Source: Algisphaera sp039180025
GTDB lineage: Bacteria > Planctomycetota > Phycisphaerae > Phycisphaerales > Phycisphaeraceae
Direction of reading: 5' to 3'
DNA length: 64,000 bases
NCBI GenBank assembly: GCA_039180025.1
Contig: JBCDDZ010000013.1
Span: forward strand, 9,168 to 73,167
The translations under genes and the position numbers were made by a program. This document shows, one piece after another, positions 43,637 through 52,860 of the stretch. How positions within the stretch are numbered: position 1 is the first letter of the stretch; each line of letters begins with the position of its first letter. The notes beneath the pieces are model-generated. The model did no database searches. It had not been told where the DNA came from and was given only the letters and a program-made list of their open reading frames with translations.

Positions 43637-44466
43637 CACGGGTTCTCTACTTGACGGTCGATGGGGGACCAGAGGGCCAGATAGGTGCTCTTGCCGGTAT
43701 CCCGGTAGACAAGGTCTTGGTCGCGGGCCATGGCCACGTGACCGTCGACGTAACCGATATTGGCCGAGCCGCGGGCCTCGCGTGGCCCGCCGTGGGTCTT
43801 GTGGTTGTCGTAGTTGATCCGGCTCTCGGCGGCGGGAGTCAGGGCCCGGCCTTGGGTGGGTCCCACGCCGCCGTCGCTGCGGGCAACGAAGTGCTCGAAG
43901 GGGGTGTATCCGCCCGTGCCGATGTGGGCCCGTGAGTAAAAGTCATCGCCGCTGGCGTAGACCGCCCAACCCTCGGTTAAAAGCAGGGTTTGCGACGCTT
44001 CGGGTACGGTCGAGTCGAAGCGCCGCCCGTAGGACGGCGGCTGCATGGTCGGGTCCGGTTCGCCGGAGGTGGCCCAGATGTTGATGCAATAAGACCGCTT
44101 CACGTTATCAGGTTCGGCCGGGCACTTGAGGCTGTCGCCGCCGACGTTGCCGCCGTCGGTGCGGTCGGTCGATTGGACGTAGGGTCCGATGACCTCCTCG
44201 TGGAACCATCGCCGACCATTGGCCGGCAGCGAGCGGGCCGGGTACCGATCGCGGGAATCGGCGGAATAGGCGGTTATCCCGATAAGCAGTTGGCGGAGGT
44301 TGCTGGCGCACTTGATCGAGATGGCGGCGTCGCGTGTCCGGGCCAACACCGGCAGCAGCAGGCCGATCAGCAGCGCGATGATCAAGACGACCACCAGCAG
44401 CTCGATCAGGGTAAAGCCGCCGCAGCGTGGAGACGCCGTCTGTTGGACCGGGGGAGAGTGGTACAT
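43636..44466 (-). CDS. Pseudopilin, second of cassette 2
   Basis: 276 residues. Prepilin signal with cleavage after about Gly17 (G-FTLIELLVVVLII) and Glu at +5. The middle has SNLRQLLIGITAYSADSRDRYPAR and LKCPAEPD; the C-terminus GYVDGHVAMARD matches the H-X9-DG motif. Stop TGA overlaps the ATG of the GH2-like gene by one base (TGATG), and only 5 bases separate it from the previous pseudopilin, so the set is one operon. Confidence 0.88.
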   Translation of the reverse strand: MYHSPPVQQTASPRCGGFTLIELLVVVLIIALLIGLLLPVLARTRDAAISIKCASNLRQLLIGITAYSADSRDRYPARSLPANGRRWFHEEVIGPYVQSTDRTDGGNVGGDSLKCPAEPDNVKRSYCINIWATSGEPDPTMQPPSYGRRFDSTVPEASQTLLLTEGWAVYASGDDFYSRAHIGTGGYTPFEHFVARSDGGVGPTQGRALTPAAESRINYDNHKTHGGPREARGSANIGYVDGHVAMARDQDLVYRDTGKSTYLALWSPIDRQVENP

Positions 44467-45271
44467 GGATTTCACTGTTCGCTGAGGAAAAACAGGGTGC
44501 CGGTGACGTTGCCCAGTTGTCCGGCGTCGGAGTACGGAGCGGTGGATTCGGAGGCGACGTGCCCGTCGAAATAGAGCAGGTTGGTGGAGGCGTCGCGGCC
44601 GTTGTTTTCGAGGGCACCGTGGCGGGCGGCGAGGCGTTGCTCGGCGGCCTGGGGAATATCGACCCAGCTGCCGTCCATCGCCATCAGCATGCGTGAAGCC
44701 TGTTGGACGAGGCCCAGCTTTCGGCGGAATTGGGGGTCGCCGAGCGTGGCCGAACCGCTGGTGTGCCGGACGAACGGGTTGGCCCGGAGCCCGCCGTTGG
44801 CGGTGACGCCGGCGGTGATGTTGCTGTTGAGCTGGTACCAAGTGGGGTAGGGCGCATTGGCGGCGCTACGGTAGGAAACGAAATTGAACGGTGCGTGGGC
44901 CGGGAAGGTCGCGTTGATGCCGGCGGGGCCGCCGTTACGGTGGTCGGTACTGGCGTCGCCCTCGGGGCAGTAGAAGGCCGAGTCGGTGGCAGTGCTGGTT
45001 TGGGTGTCACTGGCATCGATGCCGACGGGGGTGGTGATGATCGAGTCGGCGATCGCGTTGGCCCAGAAGAAGCCGTTCATCGGGTCGCTGCCGGCATTGT
45101 TCACCTGTGTCGGTGGCAGCAATTCCTTGTTCTCGTCGATGTAGATCGCCAGACCCAGGCCGATCTGGCGCAGGTTGCTTTTGCACTTGATGTCGCGTGC
45201 CGCCCGGCGGGCACCGCTGAGCGCCGGCAGTAACACGGCCACCAGCAGCGCGATGATCGAAATCACCACTA

Positions 45272-46282
45272 GAGCGGCTGGCGCTTTTTATGGCAGTGTG
45301 TCATCATGTGGATTTCCCCTCCGGAGGCCACGGATGGCAATCGAAGTACAGACACGCAGGAAGATTCTCAAGGCCCTCGAACGCGGTGAGTCGGCGTCCA
45401 GCATCGCGACGCGATTCGAGGTCGGCGAACGCACCGTATACCGGCTCCAATCGCGGTCCCGAGCAGGCAAGCCGATCGAGCCCGACAAGACCGGGCACAA
45501 GGATCAACCAAGCTGACTGACGATGACGAGAAGGCGTTACTCGACGCGGTGAAAGAGCGTCCGGGGATCACCGCGGCCGAGGCGATGGAGAAGATCAAGA
45601 CCCGGGTCGCCGAGTCGACGGTGTGTCGGTTCTGGGTGCGGTCGAACCTGTCTCGAAAAAAAAGACGCTGAAGGCGGCCGAGCAGGACCGAGACGACGTC
45701 GCGCAGGCCCGGTCGTTCTGGATCAAGACCCAGCCAGTTCTGGGTGTGGATTCACTTGTATTCCTTGACGAATCGGGCGCCCAGACGAATATGACCACCC
45801 GCTACGGCCGGGCGGAGGTCGGCCAGCGTTGCTTCGATTCGAGCCCGCACGGCCACTGGAAGACGCTGACCATGCTCAGCGCGATCCGCAGCACGGGCGT
45901 GATCCAAGACGCCACGGTCGTTGTCGATGGCGCGATGGACTCGGCGGTGTTCATGGCTTACGCCGAGCAGTGCCTGGCCCCGTCGTTGTCACGCGGCGAC
46001 ATCGTTGTCATGGACAACCTCGCGTCGCATAAGGCCAAGGATGCGTTGGCGGCGATCGAATCGGTCGGCGCGAGCGTGTGGTTCCTGCCGGCGTACAGCC
46101 CGGACCTGAACCCGATCGAGCAGGTGTGGAGCAAGGTCAAGGCTTGCCTGCGACGCATCGCCGCGACGACGGTTGAGGATCTGGTCAAAGCAACCGCCAA
46201 CGCGCTAAGAACCATCACAGCACAGGACTGCGTGGGGTCCTTCAGGGCGTGCGGATACTGCCACTAAATACGCCTGATGCTC
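45272..46282 (+). mobile_element. IS630-family insertion sequence
   Basis: 1,011 bases flanked by TA on both sides (45270-45271, 46283-46284), the target and duplication of this family. Imperfect terminal inverted repeats begin GAGC and share about 19 of 26 positions, ending TGGCAGT. One transposase reading region, broken into three frames, runs from 45334 to 46267. Confidence 0.9.
45334..46267 (+). pseudogene. IS630-family DDE transposase, in three frames
   Basis: Frame 1 (45334-45516) has a helix-turn-helix (IEVQTRRKILKALERGES). It should continue as PTKLTDDDEKALLDAV, which lies one frame back from about 45,507. A second -1 shift is needed at the A8 run (about 45,655-45,662), a slippery sequence known from IS630 members. 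The last frame holds DDE motifs FLDESGAQTNMT, VVMDNLASHKA and PAYSPDLNPIEQVWSKVK. The A8 shift may be programmed; the earlier one looks like a mutation, so activity is doubtful. Confidence 0.85.
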
Positions 46283-46375
46283 TAGCAGTTCAATGAGGGT
46301 GAAGCCGCGGGCGGCAACAGGGCCCCGGCGAGAGAGAAGCTGAGACATGAGAAACTCCGAAGAGCAGGGGTGGAA

Positions 46376-48010
46376 CTAAGCGTCGGTCATCGCCAGCTGA
46401 CTGCTGGTGGCTTGGCTGGCGTCGTTGAGAAGTCGGGTTAGACATGTGGTCGCCGGCGGTTCGGGCCAATTCAAGACCTGGCCGTCGCGCTGCAGGTGGC
46501 GGCGGAGCGTGGGGTAGTCCACCTCTTGCACGGCGGTGTCTTGCTCGATGGCCAAGGCCGCGGCGGTCGCGGCGGACTGCCCCAGGACCATGCCCACCGG
46601 CTCCATGCGGATCGAGCCGAAGGCGATGTGCGTCGACGATAGGCACCAGGGCACCAACAGGTTTTCGCATTCGCCGGCCTTGGGCACGAGTGCGCGGTAC
46701 CCGATCGGGTAGGGGCCGCTGGGGGGTACCTCGACATTGCCTTCGTTGTAGGCCCGGCCGTCAACCACGAGTCGACGGCAGTTGTGCGAGTCCATCGTGT
46801 AGGCGGCGAGCCCGATCGGATCGTCGACATCGACCGTGCGGCGGCAGTGGTGCTCGGTCATGACCAGGTCCGACACCATCCGCCGGGCCTCGCGGACATA
46901 GAGCTCGTGCGGCCAGTTGCCCGTCTCGACAAATTCATCCAGCGGAAGGCCCCATGCTTCGACCTCTTGGCGGATCGACTCAGGAACACGCGAGTCGGTG
47001 ACGAGGAAGTGGTAGAGCCCCTGGTTGTAGGACACATGGTCTTGGAAGATCGCTTCGCGTCGGGCGTAGTCGGCTTCGGGCCAGTCGTAGTTGCCGCCGA
47101 TATGGTCCGACGAGAAGCCGCCGAAGTTGTTCGTATCGGTTTTGCCGCGGGGCATGAGGTTGCTCAGCCGCAGCGCATCCCAGACGCCCGAGTGGATGTA
47201 GCGGATCAGCAGTTCGTAGCGCAGCGGATCGTAGTTTGCGGGCTCGGGGAAGGGGCGTTGGTTGTCTGGTTCGTGGGTGAGGCAGACGCGGAAGTTGAAG
47301 GCCTGGAGGCAGCGGTCCCCTTGGCCGTTGTGGCCCAGCGGCAGGTCTTGCACGCCCGGCAGCAGGCCGCTGTCGGGTCGGCCGGGCTCGACGTAGGGGT
47401 CGATCCAGTTCTTGAAGTTGTGCGCCGGGTGGCCGAAGTGGATGCCGTTGAGCGTTTCGCGGTACTGGGTGTTGGGTTCGCGGCCTACGGTATAAGACAC
47501 CCCGGCCATGGCCAGCAGGTCGCCGTCGTAGGTCGCGTCGATGAACATGCGGCCGCGGGCGGTGTTGCCGTATTCCATCTGCAACGCCACGAGGCGAGAG
47601 CCGTCCATCTCGACCCCGGTCAGCCGCTGCTCAAAGCGGACCTCGACGCCGGCTTCTTCGAGCATGTCACACAGCACCGCCTCGGCGACATGCGGCTCGA
47701 ATTGCCAGGCCTCGTCCTGTCCGTAGTGTTCCCCGACACGGCGGTAGAACTCGCGCGAGATCCCGCCGATGGCGGCCTTGTTGCCGATGTCGGTGTGGCC
47801 CAGCCCGCCGCTGGTCATCCCCCCGACGTGGCGACCGAAGATCATCAGCAAGGCCGACCGACCGCTACGGGTCGCTTGGATCGCCGCCGCCACGCCAGCG
47901 GCGGTACCCCCGTAGACCACGACGTCGGCGTGCAACGCCTCGGCCGCCGGCGGATCCGCGATGGGGTAGTAGTAGGCAAGGCCGGGTGAAGGGGTCGAGG
48001 GTTCAAGCAT
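46376..48010 (-). CDS. FAD-dependent oxidoreductase, cassette 2
   Basis: 544 residues from 48010. FAD site VVVYGGTAAGVAAAIQATRSG, then FGRHVGGMTSGGLGHTDIGNKAAIGG, FIDATYDGDLLAMAGVSYTVGRE, AFNFRVCLTHEP, KTDTNNFGGFSSDHIGGN, YVREARRMVSDLVMTEHHC, and RMEPVGMVLGQSAATAAALA. It matches the cassette-1 enzyme at 25349-27079 block by block. No signal peptide. Stands 93 bases after the PEP-CTERM gene and 27 bases before the split pseudopilin gene in one operon. Confidence 0.88.
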   Translation of the reverse strand: MLEPSTPSPGLAYYYPIADPPAAEALHADVVVYGGTAAGVAAAIQATRSGRSALLMIFGRHVGGMTSGGLGHTDIGNKAAIGGISREFYRRVGEHYGQDEAWQFEPHVAEAVLCDMLEEAGVEVRFEQRLTGVEMDGSRLVALQMEYGNTARGRMFIDATYDGDLLAMAGVSYTVGREPNTQYRETLNGIHFGHPAHNFKNWIDPYVEPGRPDSGLLPGVQDLPLGHNGQGDRCLQAFNFRVCLTHEPDNQRPFPEPANYDPLRYELLIRYIHSGVWDALRLSNLMPRGKTDTNNFGGFSSDHIGGNYDWPEADYARREAIFQDHVSYNQGLYHFLVTDSRVPESIRQEVEAWGLPLDEFVETGNWPHELYVREARRMVSDLVMTEHHCRRTVDVDDPIGLAAYTMDSHNCRRLVVDGRAYNEGNVEVPPSGPYPIGYRALVPKAGECENLLVPWCLSSTHIAFGSIRMEPVGMVLGQSAATAAALAIEQDTAVQEVDYPTLRRHLQRDGQVLNWPEPPATTCLTRLLNDASQATSSQLAMTDA

Positions 48011-48103
48011 GGCGGGTCCGGGAAGCGATGAATAACAATGAGCTGATACGAAAGACAATGGGCCGAACAGGCAGACGCCTGCCCGGCAGCGTCGGGGCGG
48101 GGG

Positions 48104-49129
48104 TTACGCCGGACGCCGCCGCGCGGCCGCCAAGGCCACGCCGCCGACGATCAGGAACAACGACGACGGTTCGGGCACGACGTCGGTCCACTCCGTACCC
48201 AGCCGTGGCTCGTCGAAGCTGGCCGGCCGTGAGTAGTCGATGCCCGTCAGCGTGAGCTGGGTCAGGTCGTTGTTGGAAGAGAAGCTGAAGCCTTGGAACT
48301 GCAACGCGGACACGGGCTCGACCGGCGGCTCTCCCCGGTTGATCCAGACGCTCAGCACATCGTCGCCATCGGGGTCGAAGGGGGCAGCCCCGATCTCGGC
48401 CTTGACCACGACTTGGTAGACCCCCACGCCGGCGCTGCCGGCCGCATCGACGTCGGCCACCAGCAGCTCGTCTTTGGCCCCGAAGCTCACGCCGTCGGCC
48501 AAGCGGTCGCGGTGCCGCAGCACCAGGTCGGTCGTGCCGTTGGCGTTGGCCCGGAAGCCCACCACCAGGCCGCGCATCCCATCGCTGCCGCCAATCTCCA
48601 ACTCGGCATCGGACACGTCGTTGGTGAAGCCAATCCCAACGAAGCCGTCACCATCGATGTCCCCTAGAGCCGCCGTGCCGAGAAAAGACATGTAGTAGGT
48701 ATCGACCGGGGTATAGGTATCCAGGTCACGCTGGACCCGACGATGCGTGTTGTCGACCCCAGAGAAGCGGGCGCGGCCGCCTCCGATGTAGGACAGACCC
48801 CCATCGACGCTACCGTCGACCGCGGTCCACTGCGCCACCGCGCCGTTGCCGGTGGTGCGGTTCCCGGTCCACGGGTCGGTAAAGCCGTCGATGGTTGGGT
48901 TCTGGCCCGCGTCGGGATTGCCCCGCCGCAGCAGGTCGGCTTCGTATTCGCCCGCCGAAGCATCCGCCGGGTCACCGATGAGGAACGAGTCGGCGGCGAT
49001 CAACTCGCCCCGCGCTCCCCCCGCTACGAAAACCGCCGCGGCCACCGCCGCCGTCGCACCCCGCAGCGACCCGGGCCCTCGCACGGCAGATAAAAACGCA
49101 GTACGCACTGAAAAAACTCGATCAGACAT
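48104..49129 (-). CDS. PEP-CTERM sorted secreted protein, cassette 2
   Basis: 341 residues. Strong Shine-Dalgarno GGAGG before the ATG at 49129. Signal peptide hydrophobic core about residues 24-40 (ATAAVAAAVFVAGGA). The mature part is a beta-rich domain with LGDIDGDGFVGIGF, a calcium-binding-like loop. C-terminus VVPEPSSLFLIVGG and ARRRPA is the PEP-CTERM signal. First gene of the minus-strand cassette. Confidence 0.88.
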   Translation of the reverse strand: MSDRVFSVRTAFLSAVRGPGSLRGATAAVAAAVFVAGGARGELIAADSFLIGDPADASAGEYEADLLRRGNPDAGQNPTIDGFTDPWTGNRTTGNGAVAQWTAVDGSVDGGLSYIGGGRARFSGVDNTHRRVQRDLDTYTPVDTYYMSFLGTAALGDIDGDGFVGIGFTNDVSDAELEIGGSDGMRGLVVGFRANANGTTDLVLRHRDRLADGVSFGAKDELLVADVDAAGSAGVGVYQVVVKAEIGAAPFDPDGDDVLSVWINRGEPPVEPVSALQFQGFSFSSNNDLTQLTLTGIDYSRPASFDEPRLGTEWTDVVPEPSSLFLIVGGVALAAARRRPA

Positions 49130-49579
49130 GGACTTTCCTCCTAGGGGCAGGTGAATCGGCAGAAAGAAGCGACACGGACATGGCCGGGATCGACAAAGAT
49201 GACGTCTTAAAGATATGACAGGAAACCGACACGGCAATACCCAAAAGCGCAAAAGTATTGCACTTCTGCGTCACATCCTGCTACTCATGTCGGCAGCAGA
49301 CTTTGGTACGGCTCGACCCCACCGGTAACACCACACACGGGGACCCGGTCATCATGCGACACGTCGGCTTGCGAACCCCCAAGCATCTGAAGCAAGCCCG
49401 CAGTTTCATCAACCTATTAATAGCCAAAGTCCGGCTAAATACGTCGATGCCGCGGATACGCAAAAGAGTTGCGCAATCAGACATTGCTCGTCGCACCGAA
49501 TAGACGACACTGCCATTACTCGGTTGGCCTGTGTCGGCCGACGCTTCCGCTTCTGAATCATTATCTGCCCGCTCGCACA
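49130..49579. promoter_or_regulatory. Promoter region of cassette 2 with an inverted repeat
   Basis: 450 bases without a gene between divergent units. GCAATAC-N14-GTATTGC at 49234-49261 is a perfect 7-bp inverted repeat; within it CAAAAGCGCAA (complement TTGCGCTTTTG) resembles the cassette-1 site at 24263. No clear -35/-10 could be fixed for the plus-strand gene at 49580. Confidence 0.4.
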
Positions 49580-50323
49580 ATGTGGCACGCCTTCGACATC
49601 ATGCGTGACGAACTGACGGTCCCCGCGTCGCTGCGCGACGCCGCACCCGCGGCTCGGCTCGAATACGACGAGTTGGCGTTACGCTACTTCTCCGACAAGT
49701 CGGGACCGGGTCAGTGGCCGGCTAAGGTCAACCGCAAGCCCGGGCTGGTCCTCCGTCGATCGGTGGATACCGACGCCCTGCTCATCGATGCCGTCCATCG
49801 GCGGGAGCAGACGGTGATGCATCAGACCCGGTTGTCCTTGCGCTGCCGCCGCGACCCTTGGCGAACCCCGCTGGAGTGGGAGAGCGAGCAGCACCTGGGC
49901 GACCCGCGGTCGCCTGAACTACCGCCGACGCAGGAACAAGCCCGCTTCGAGGGCGGGCAGCTCGTCCGGACCCTCGCGGCCGGATCGCGGGGCGAGTCGA
50001 GCCAAACCTATCGGATCCGTCAGCCGGCCTGCCTCTACGCCTGGTGGGCCGACTTCCCGTTGGACGCCAGCACCACCTTGGACCAAGCCGACGGGTGGTT
50101 CGGCGACAACCTCACCTGGACCGGCAGCGTCCGCTCCGAACCCGGACCCCCGCCGGGCCGGATGCGGCACCCCGACTACTGCCGGGGCTTGACCTGTCAC
50201 CGCCTGGTGCCCCGCCTGGGCCTGCCGCTGGAGTTCTGGGTTAACGCCCAGGGCTTGGTCGTCTATCTGCTGGAAGGGCCGACGCGGGCTTGGGTCATCC
50301 GCGACCAGGGAGACGACGCATGA
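49580..50323 (+). CDS. Hypothetical protein linked to sulfatase C
   Basis: 247 residues. No family recognised. It is acidic to neutral, has no signal peptide or membrane helix, and is rich in Trp and Arg (SLRCRRDPWRTPLEWESE, PACLYAWWADFPLDA, LPLEFWVNAQGLVVYLLEGPT). The ATG at 49580 is preceded by no clear Shine-Dalgarno; a longer frame begins at 49469. Its stop overlaps the start of the sulfatase by 4 bases (ATGA), so the pair is translated together. Confidence 0.6.
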   Translation: MWHAFDIMRDELTVPASLRDAAPAARLEYDELALRYFSDKSGPGQWPAKVNRKPGLVLRRSVDTDALLIDAVHRREQTVMHQTRLSLRCRRDPWRTPLEWESEQHLGDPRSPELPPTQEQARFEGGQLVRTLAAGSRGESSQTYRIRQPACLYAWWADFPLDASTTLDQADGWFGDNLTWTGSVRSEPGPPPGRMRHPDYCRGLTCHRLVPRLGLPLEFWVNAQGLVVYLLEGPTRAWVIRDQGDDA

Positions 50324-51750
50324 ACCTCAGACCCCCCGGAACTTCCGCAGCTTCCGTGGCCGAAGCAACCGCCACCGGTTTCGGCGGCCCGCAAACTTCT
50401 GGGGTGCCCGAAGCGGCCTGTACCCGTCGCCGTTTCCTGCAGACCTGCGCCGCCACCGGGGCGGGGCTTTCCGCCGGCCCACGGCTGTTCGGCCAAGCCC
50501 CGGCCGCACCGCAAAATAGACCGCCCAACATCCTGATCATCAGCACCGACCAGTGGCACCACCAAGTCTTCAGTCACCTGGGGTACCCCGGTATCAGTAC
50601 GCCCCACTCCGACCGTATTGCCCAACGCAGCGTCCGGTTCAGCCGGTCCTACGCCGCCGATCCGGTCTGCGCCCCGTCGCGGACCAGTTGGATCACCGGG
50701 CGGATGCCGATCGAGCACGGCGTCATCGGCAACGGCCACAAAGTTCTGCCCGACATACCTGACATGGGCCAATGGTTCAGCCGCCACGGCTACGAGACCG
50801 CTCACTTCGGCAAGTGGCATACCTCGGGCCGCAATCCCCGCAAGTCTCACGACCACAACCACGGCATGCACCCGGCCGGGCAGTACGGCGACCTCAGCGT
50901 CGCACAGATGGCCAGCGCCTTCCTCCGCGGCCGCCACTCCCGCAAACCTTTTCTGGCCCATGTCGCCTTCATGAACCCCCACGACATCTGCCAGGCCAGT
51001 TGCTTCTACACCGGGGATGAACAATTACCGATCGAGGCCGACCAACTCCCGCCCCTGCCCGACAACTTCCACGCCCGCCCCGACGAGCCCGGCACCCTTC
51101 TCGCACGGGTCCGCAACTCCCACCGCCGGGCCATGCACAAGACCTGGACCGACACCGATTGGCGGCTGTACCGTTGGATGTATCTGCGCTACTGCGAGAT
51201 GGTCGATCTCGCCATCGGCCAGGTCCTCGATGCCTTCGAAGCCTCCGGCGAAGCCGACCGGACCCTGCTGCTCTACACCTCCGACCACGGCGAAGGCATG
51301 GGGCACCACGGCCTTTTCACCAAGGCCTTCATGTACGAATCCGCCGCCCGCGTCCCCTTCTACCTCGCCCTACCCGGACACACCCAGCCCAACACGCAAA
51401 ACGATTCGATCTTCACCTCGGGCATCGACCTACTGCCCACCTGCTGTGCCGCCGCCGACCTCCCCCCGCCGCCCAACCTCTGCGGACGGGACATCCTCGC
51501 CCAGTACCGCGGCGACCAACCCACCCGGCAAACTATCACCTGCAGCGCATCGTTCGGCGGTCAACTCGTACGCGACGACCGCTACAAACTCATCGCCTAC
51601 CGAAACGACCCCCGGGTCCAACTCTTCGACCTTCAGGACGACCCGGATGAAACCGTCAACCTCGCCCCCAACCAACCCCGACTTGTCCAACAACTGCGGC
51701 AAGCTGGCGAAGACTTCAGCCGCCAACTGATTCCCGCCCCCCGCGCCTGA
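50320..51750 (+). CDS. S1 family sulfatase C with Tat-type signal
   Basis: 476 residues. Residues about 36-60 carry RRRFLQTCAATGAGLS, a twin-arginine-type export motif with a hydrophobic helix, so it is probably folded before export. Metal site ILIISTDQWHHQ, formylglycine Cys117 in CAPSRTSWITGRMP, HFGKWHTSG, TSDHGEGMGHHGLFTKAFMYE. The TDQW start is typical of the choline-sulfatase-like subgroup. ATGA coupling to the preceding hypothetical gene. Confidence 0.9.
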   Translation: MNLRPPGTSAASVAEATATGFGGPQTSGVPEAACTRRRFLQTCAATGAGLSAGPRLFGQAPAAPQNRPPNILIISTDQWHHQVFSHLGYPGISTPHSDRIAQRSVRFSRSYAADPVCAPSRTSWITGRMPIEHGVIGNGHKVLPDIPDMGQWFSRHGYETAHFGKWHTSGRNPRKSHDHNHGMHPAGQYGDLSVAQMASAFLRGRHSRKPFLAHVAFMNPHDICQASCFYTGDEQLPIEADQLPPLPDNFHARPDEPGTLLARVRNSHRRAMHKTWTDTDWRLYRWMYLRYCEMVDLAIGQVLDAFEASGEADRTLLLYTSDHGEGMGHHGLFTKAFMYESAARVPFYLALPGHTQPNTQNDSIFTSGIDLLPTCCAAADLPPPPNLCGRDILAQYRGDQPTRQTITCSASFGGQLVRDDRYKLIAYRNDPRVQLFDLQDDPDETVNLAPNQPRLVQQLRQAGEDFSRQLIPAPRA

Positions 51751-52182
51751 CCCTACGTCCCCTGAGGTATGGCCACTTCGGTACACGTAGTACGTCGGTC
51801 ACTCAAACCGTCTTCGAAGTTTGTGCCAGAGCGCGATCTGATTTGATCTGGGTAGATCCACATGAATCAATCTGAATAGAGATTCGCCTTCGTTCCATCG
51901 AACGATAGTTGCTCGACGCGGGGAGCAAGGAAAGCAGATTCTCGGAACCTCCCGGAGGACCGCACCGGCCAAACCAGGACCTCCCACGCCGTCCCCGTCA
52001 TTCACTAGGCACCTGGTGGTCACCCGCCGGTCACCTGTGGTCGTGGAGCTTCCCGGGTGGTATATTCTGATCTCCAACCGGGTTTTGGTTGGAAACGTGG
52101 TTGGAAGGCCTTCTGAACGGCCAAAGACCTGACGAATTGAGGGTTTGCAAGCCCTTCACCAAAAACGGCTTGTGATCAAAAC
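51751..52182. repeat. Intergenic region before tRNA-Gly, with shared repeat
   Basis: 432 bases, no gene seen. 52009-52100 resembles the tract at 41485-41580 (ACCTGGTGGTCACC, GTCACCTGTGG, GGTTTTGGTTGGAAAC). A TATATT-containing AT-richer patch near 52060 precedes the tRNA. Confidence 0.4.
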
Positions 52183-52255
<73 letters not shown>

Positions 52256-52404
52256 TTCAGAGATTGGCCCCAACGATTCGGGCCTTGAGACGAGACGGAA
52301 AAATCCGCGGCCCCCGGAAACTCGGCCGCGACATGTGGAATGCCCTCCGGTTTCCCACCACCTGTATGTTCCGTACTTGGAGCGGGGCGAACGTTGCCGG
52401 GGCC

Positions 52405-52860
52405 GGTGGCCGGTGGTCGGTCGCCCAGGCGGCGGTGCGGCTGGATCGTGTGGTACTCGATCGGCCCGCGTTCGATCAAGACGTTGGCTTCGTGCAGCGA
52501 GTCGAAGATCTCACGTTCGAGAAGTTCATCGGCCCGCTTGCGGTTGAAGCGCTCGAGGTACCCGTTCTCCCACGGGCGGCCGGGGGGGATGGACCGCGTC
52601 TTCATTCAAGCCGTGTGAGCCCATCACGCCCCGCGTGAGCCGTGAACTCGCGGCCGTGATCACGGCGGAGGGGTTCGGGCACGCCCCGCGTCGCCATCCG
52701 CCCGCGGAGCCGCTCCAGCACGTCGTCGTGGTTGAGCTTCCGCGCTACGTCGATCGCCAAGCATTCCCGCCCCCGGGGGTGAACTCGTCGAGGATGGCCC
52801 GCATCCTCAAAGCCCGGCCGTCGTGCGTCCTCGCCTGGACGAAGTCGTCGCTCCGGACAG
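52405..52860 (-). pseudogene. Decayed IS3-family transposase (orfB) beside tRNA-Gly
   Basis: Read on the minus strand in three different frames: DDFVQARTHDGRAL (start of the core), then ECLAIDVARKLNHDDVLERL and RRDHGREFTAH (second catalytic Asp region), then PWENGYLERFN (catalytic Glu) and EIFDSLHEANVLIER. At least two frameshifts and the Asn/Gly changes next to the second Asp show it is inactive. Bases 52256-52404 between it and the tRNA hold no other gene. Confidence 0.85.

Larger units (their letters stand above)
44472..46348 (-). pseudogene. Pseudopilin gene of cassette 2, split by an IS630-family element
   Basis: The 5' part, 46348 to 46283, reads MSQLLSRRGPVAARG-FTLIEL and stops inside a Leu codon CTA. 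After the element, 45271 to 44472 continues from the same codon: L-VVISIIALLVAVLLPALSG, then SNLRQIGLGLAIY, and LLYFDGHVAS at the end. Removing bases 45272-46284 restores one uninterrupted frame of 287 codons with the usual FTLIELLVV. The gene is therefore intact apart from the insertion, which probably happened recently. Confidence 0.92.

Noticed and set aside
52266..52284. GGCCC/GGGCC hairpin after tRNA-Gly as a terminator
   Set aside because: The stem is 5 bp with a long loop and no T-run follows.
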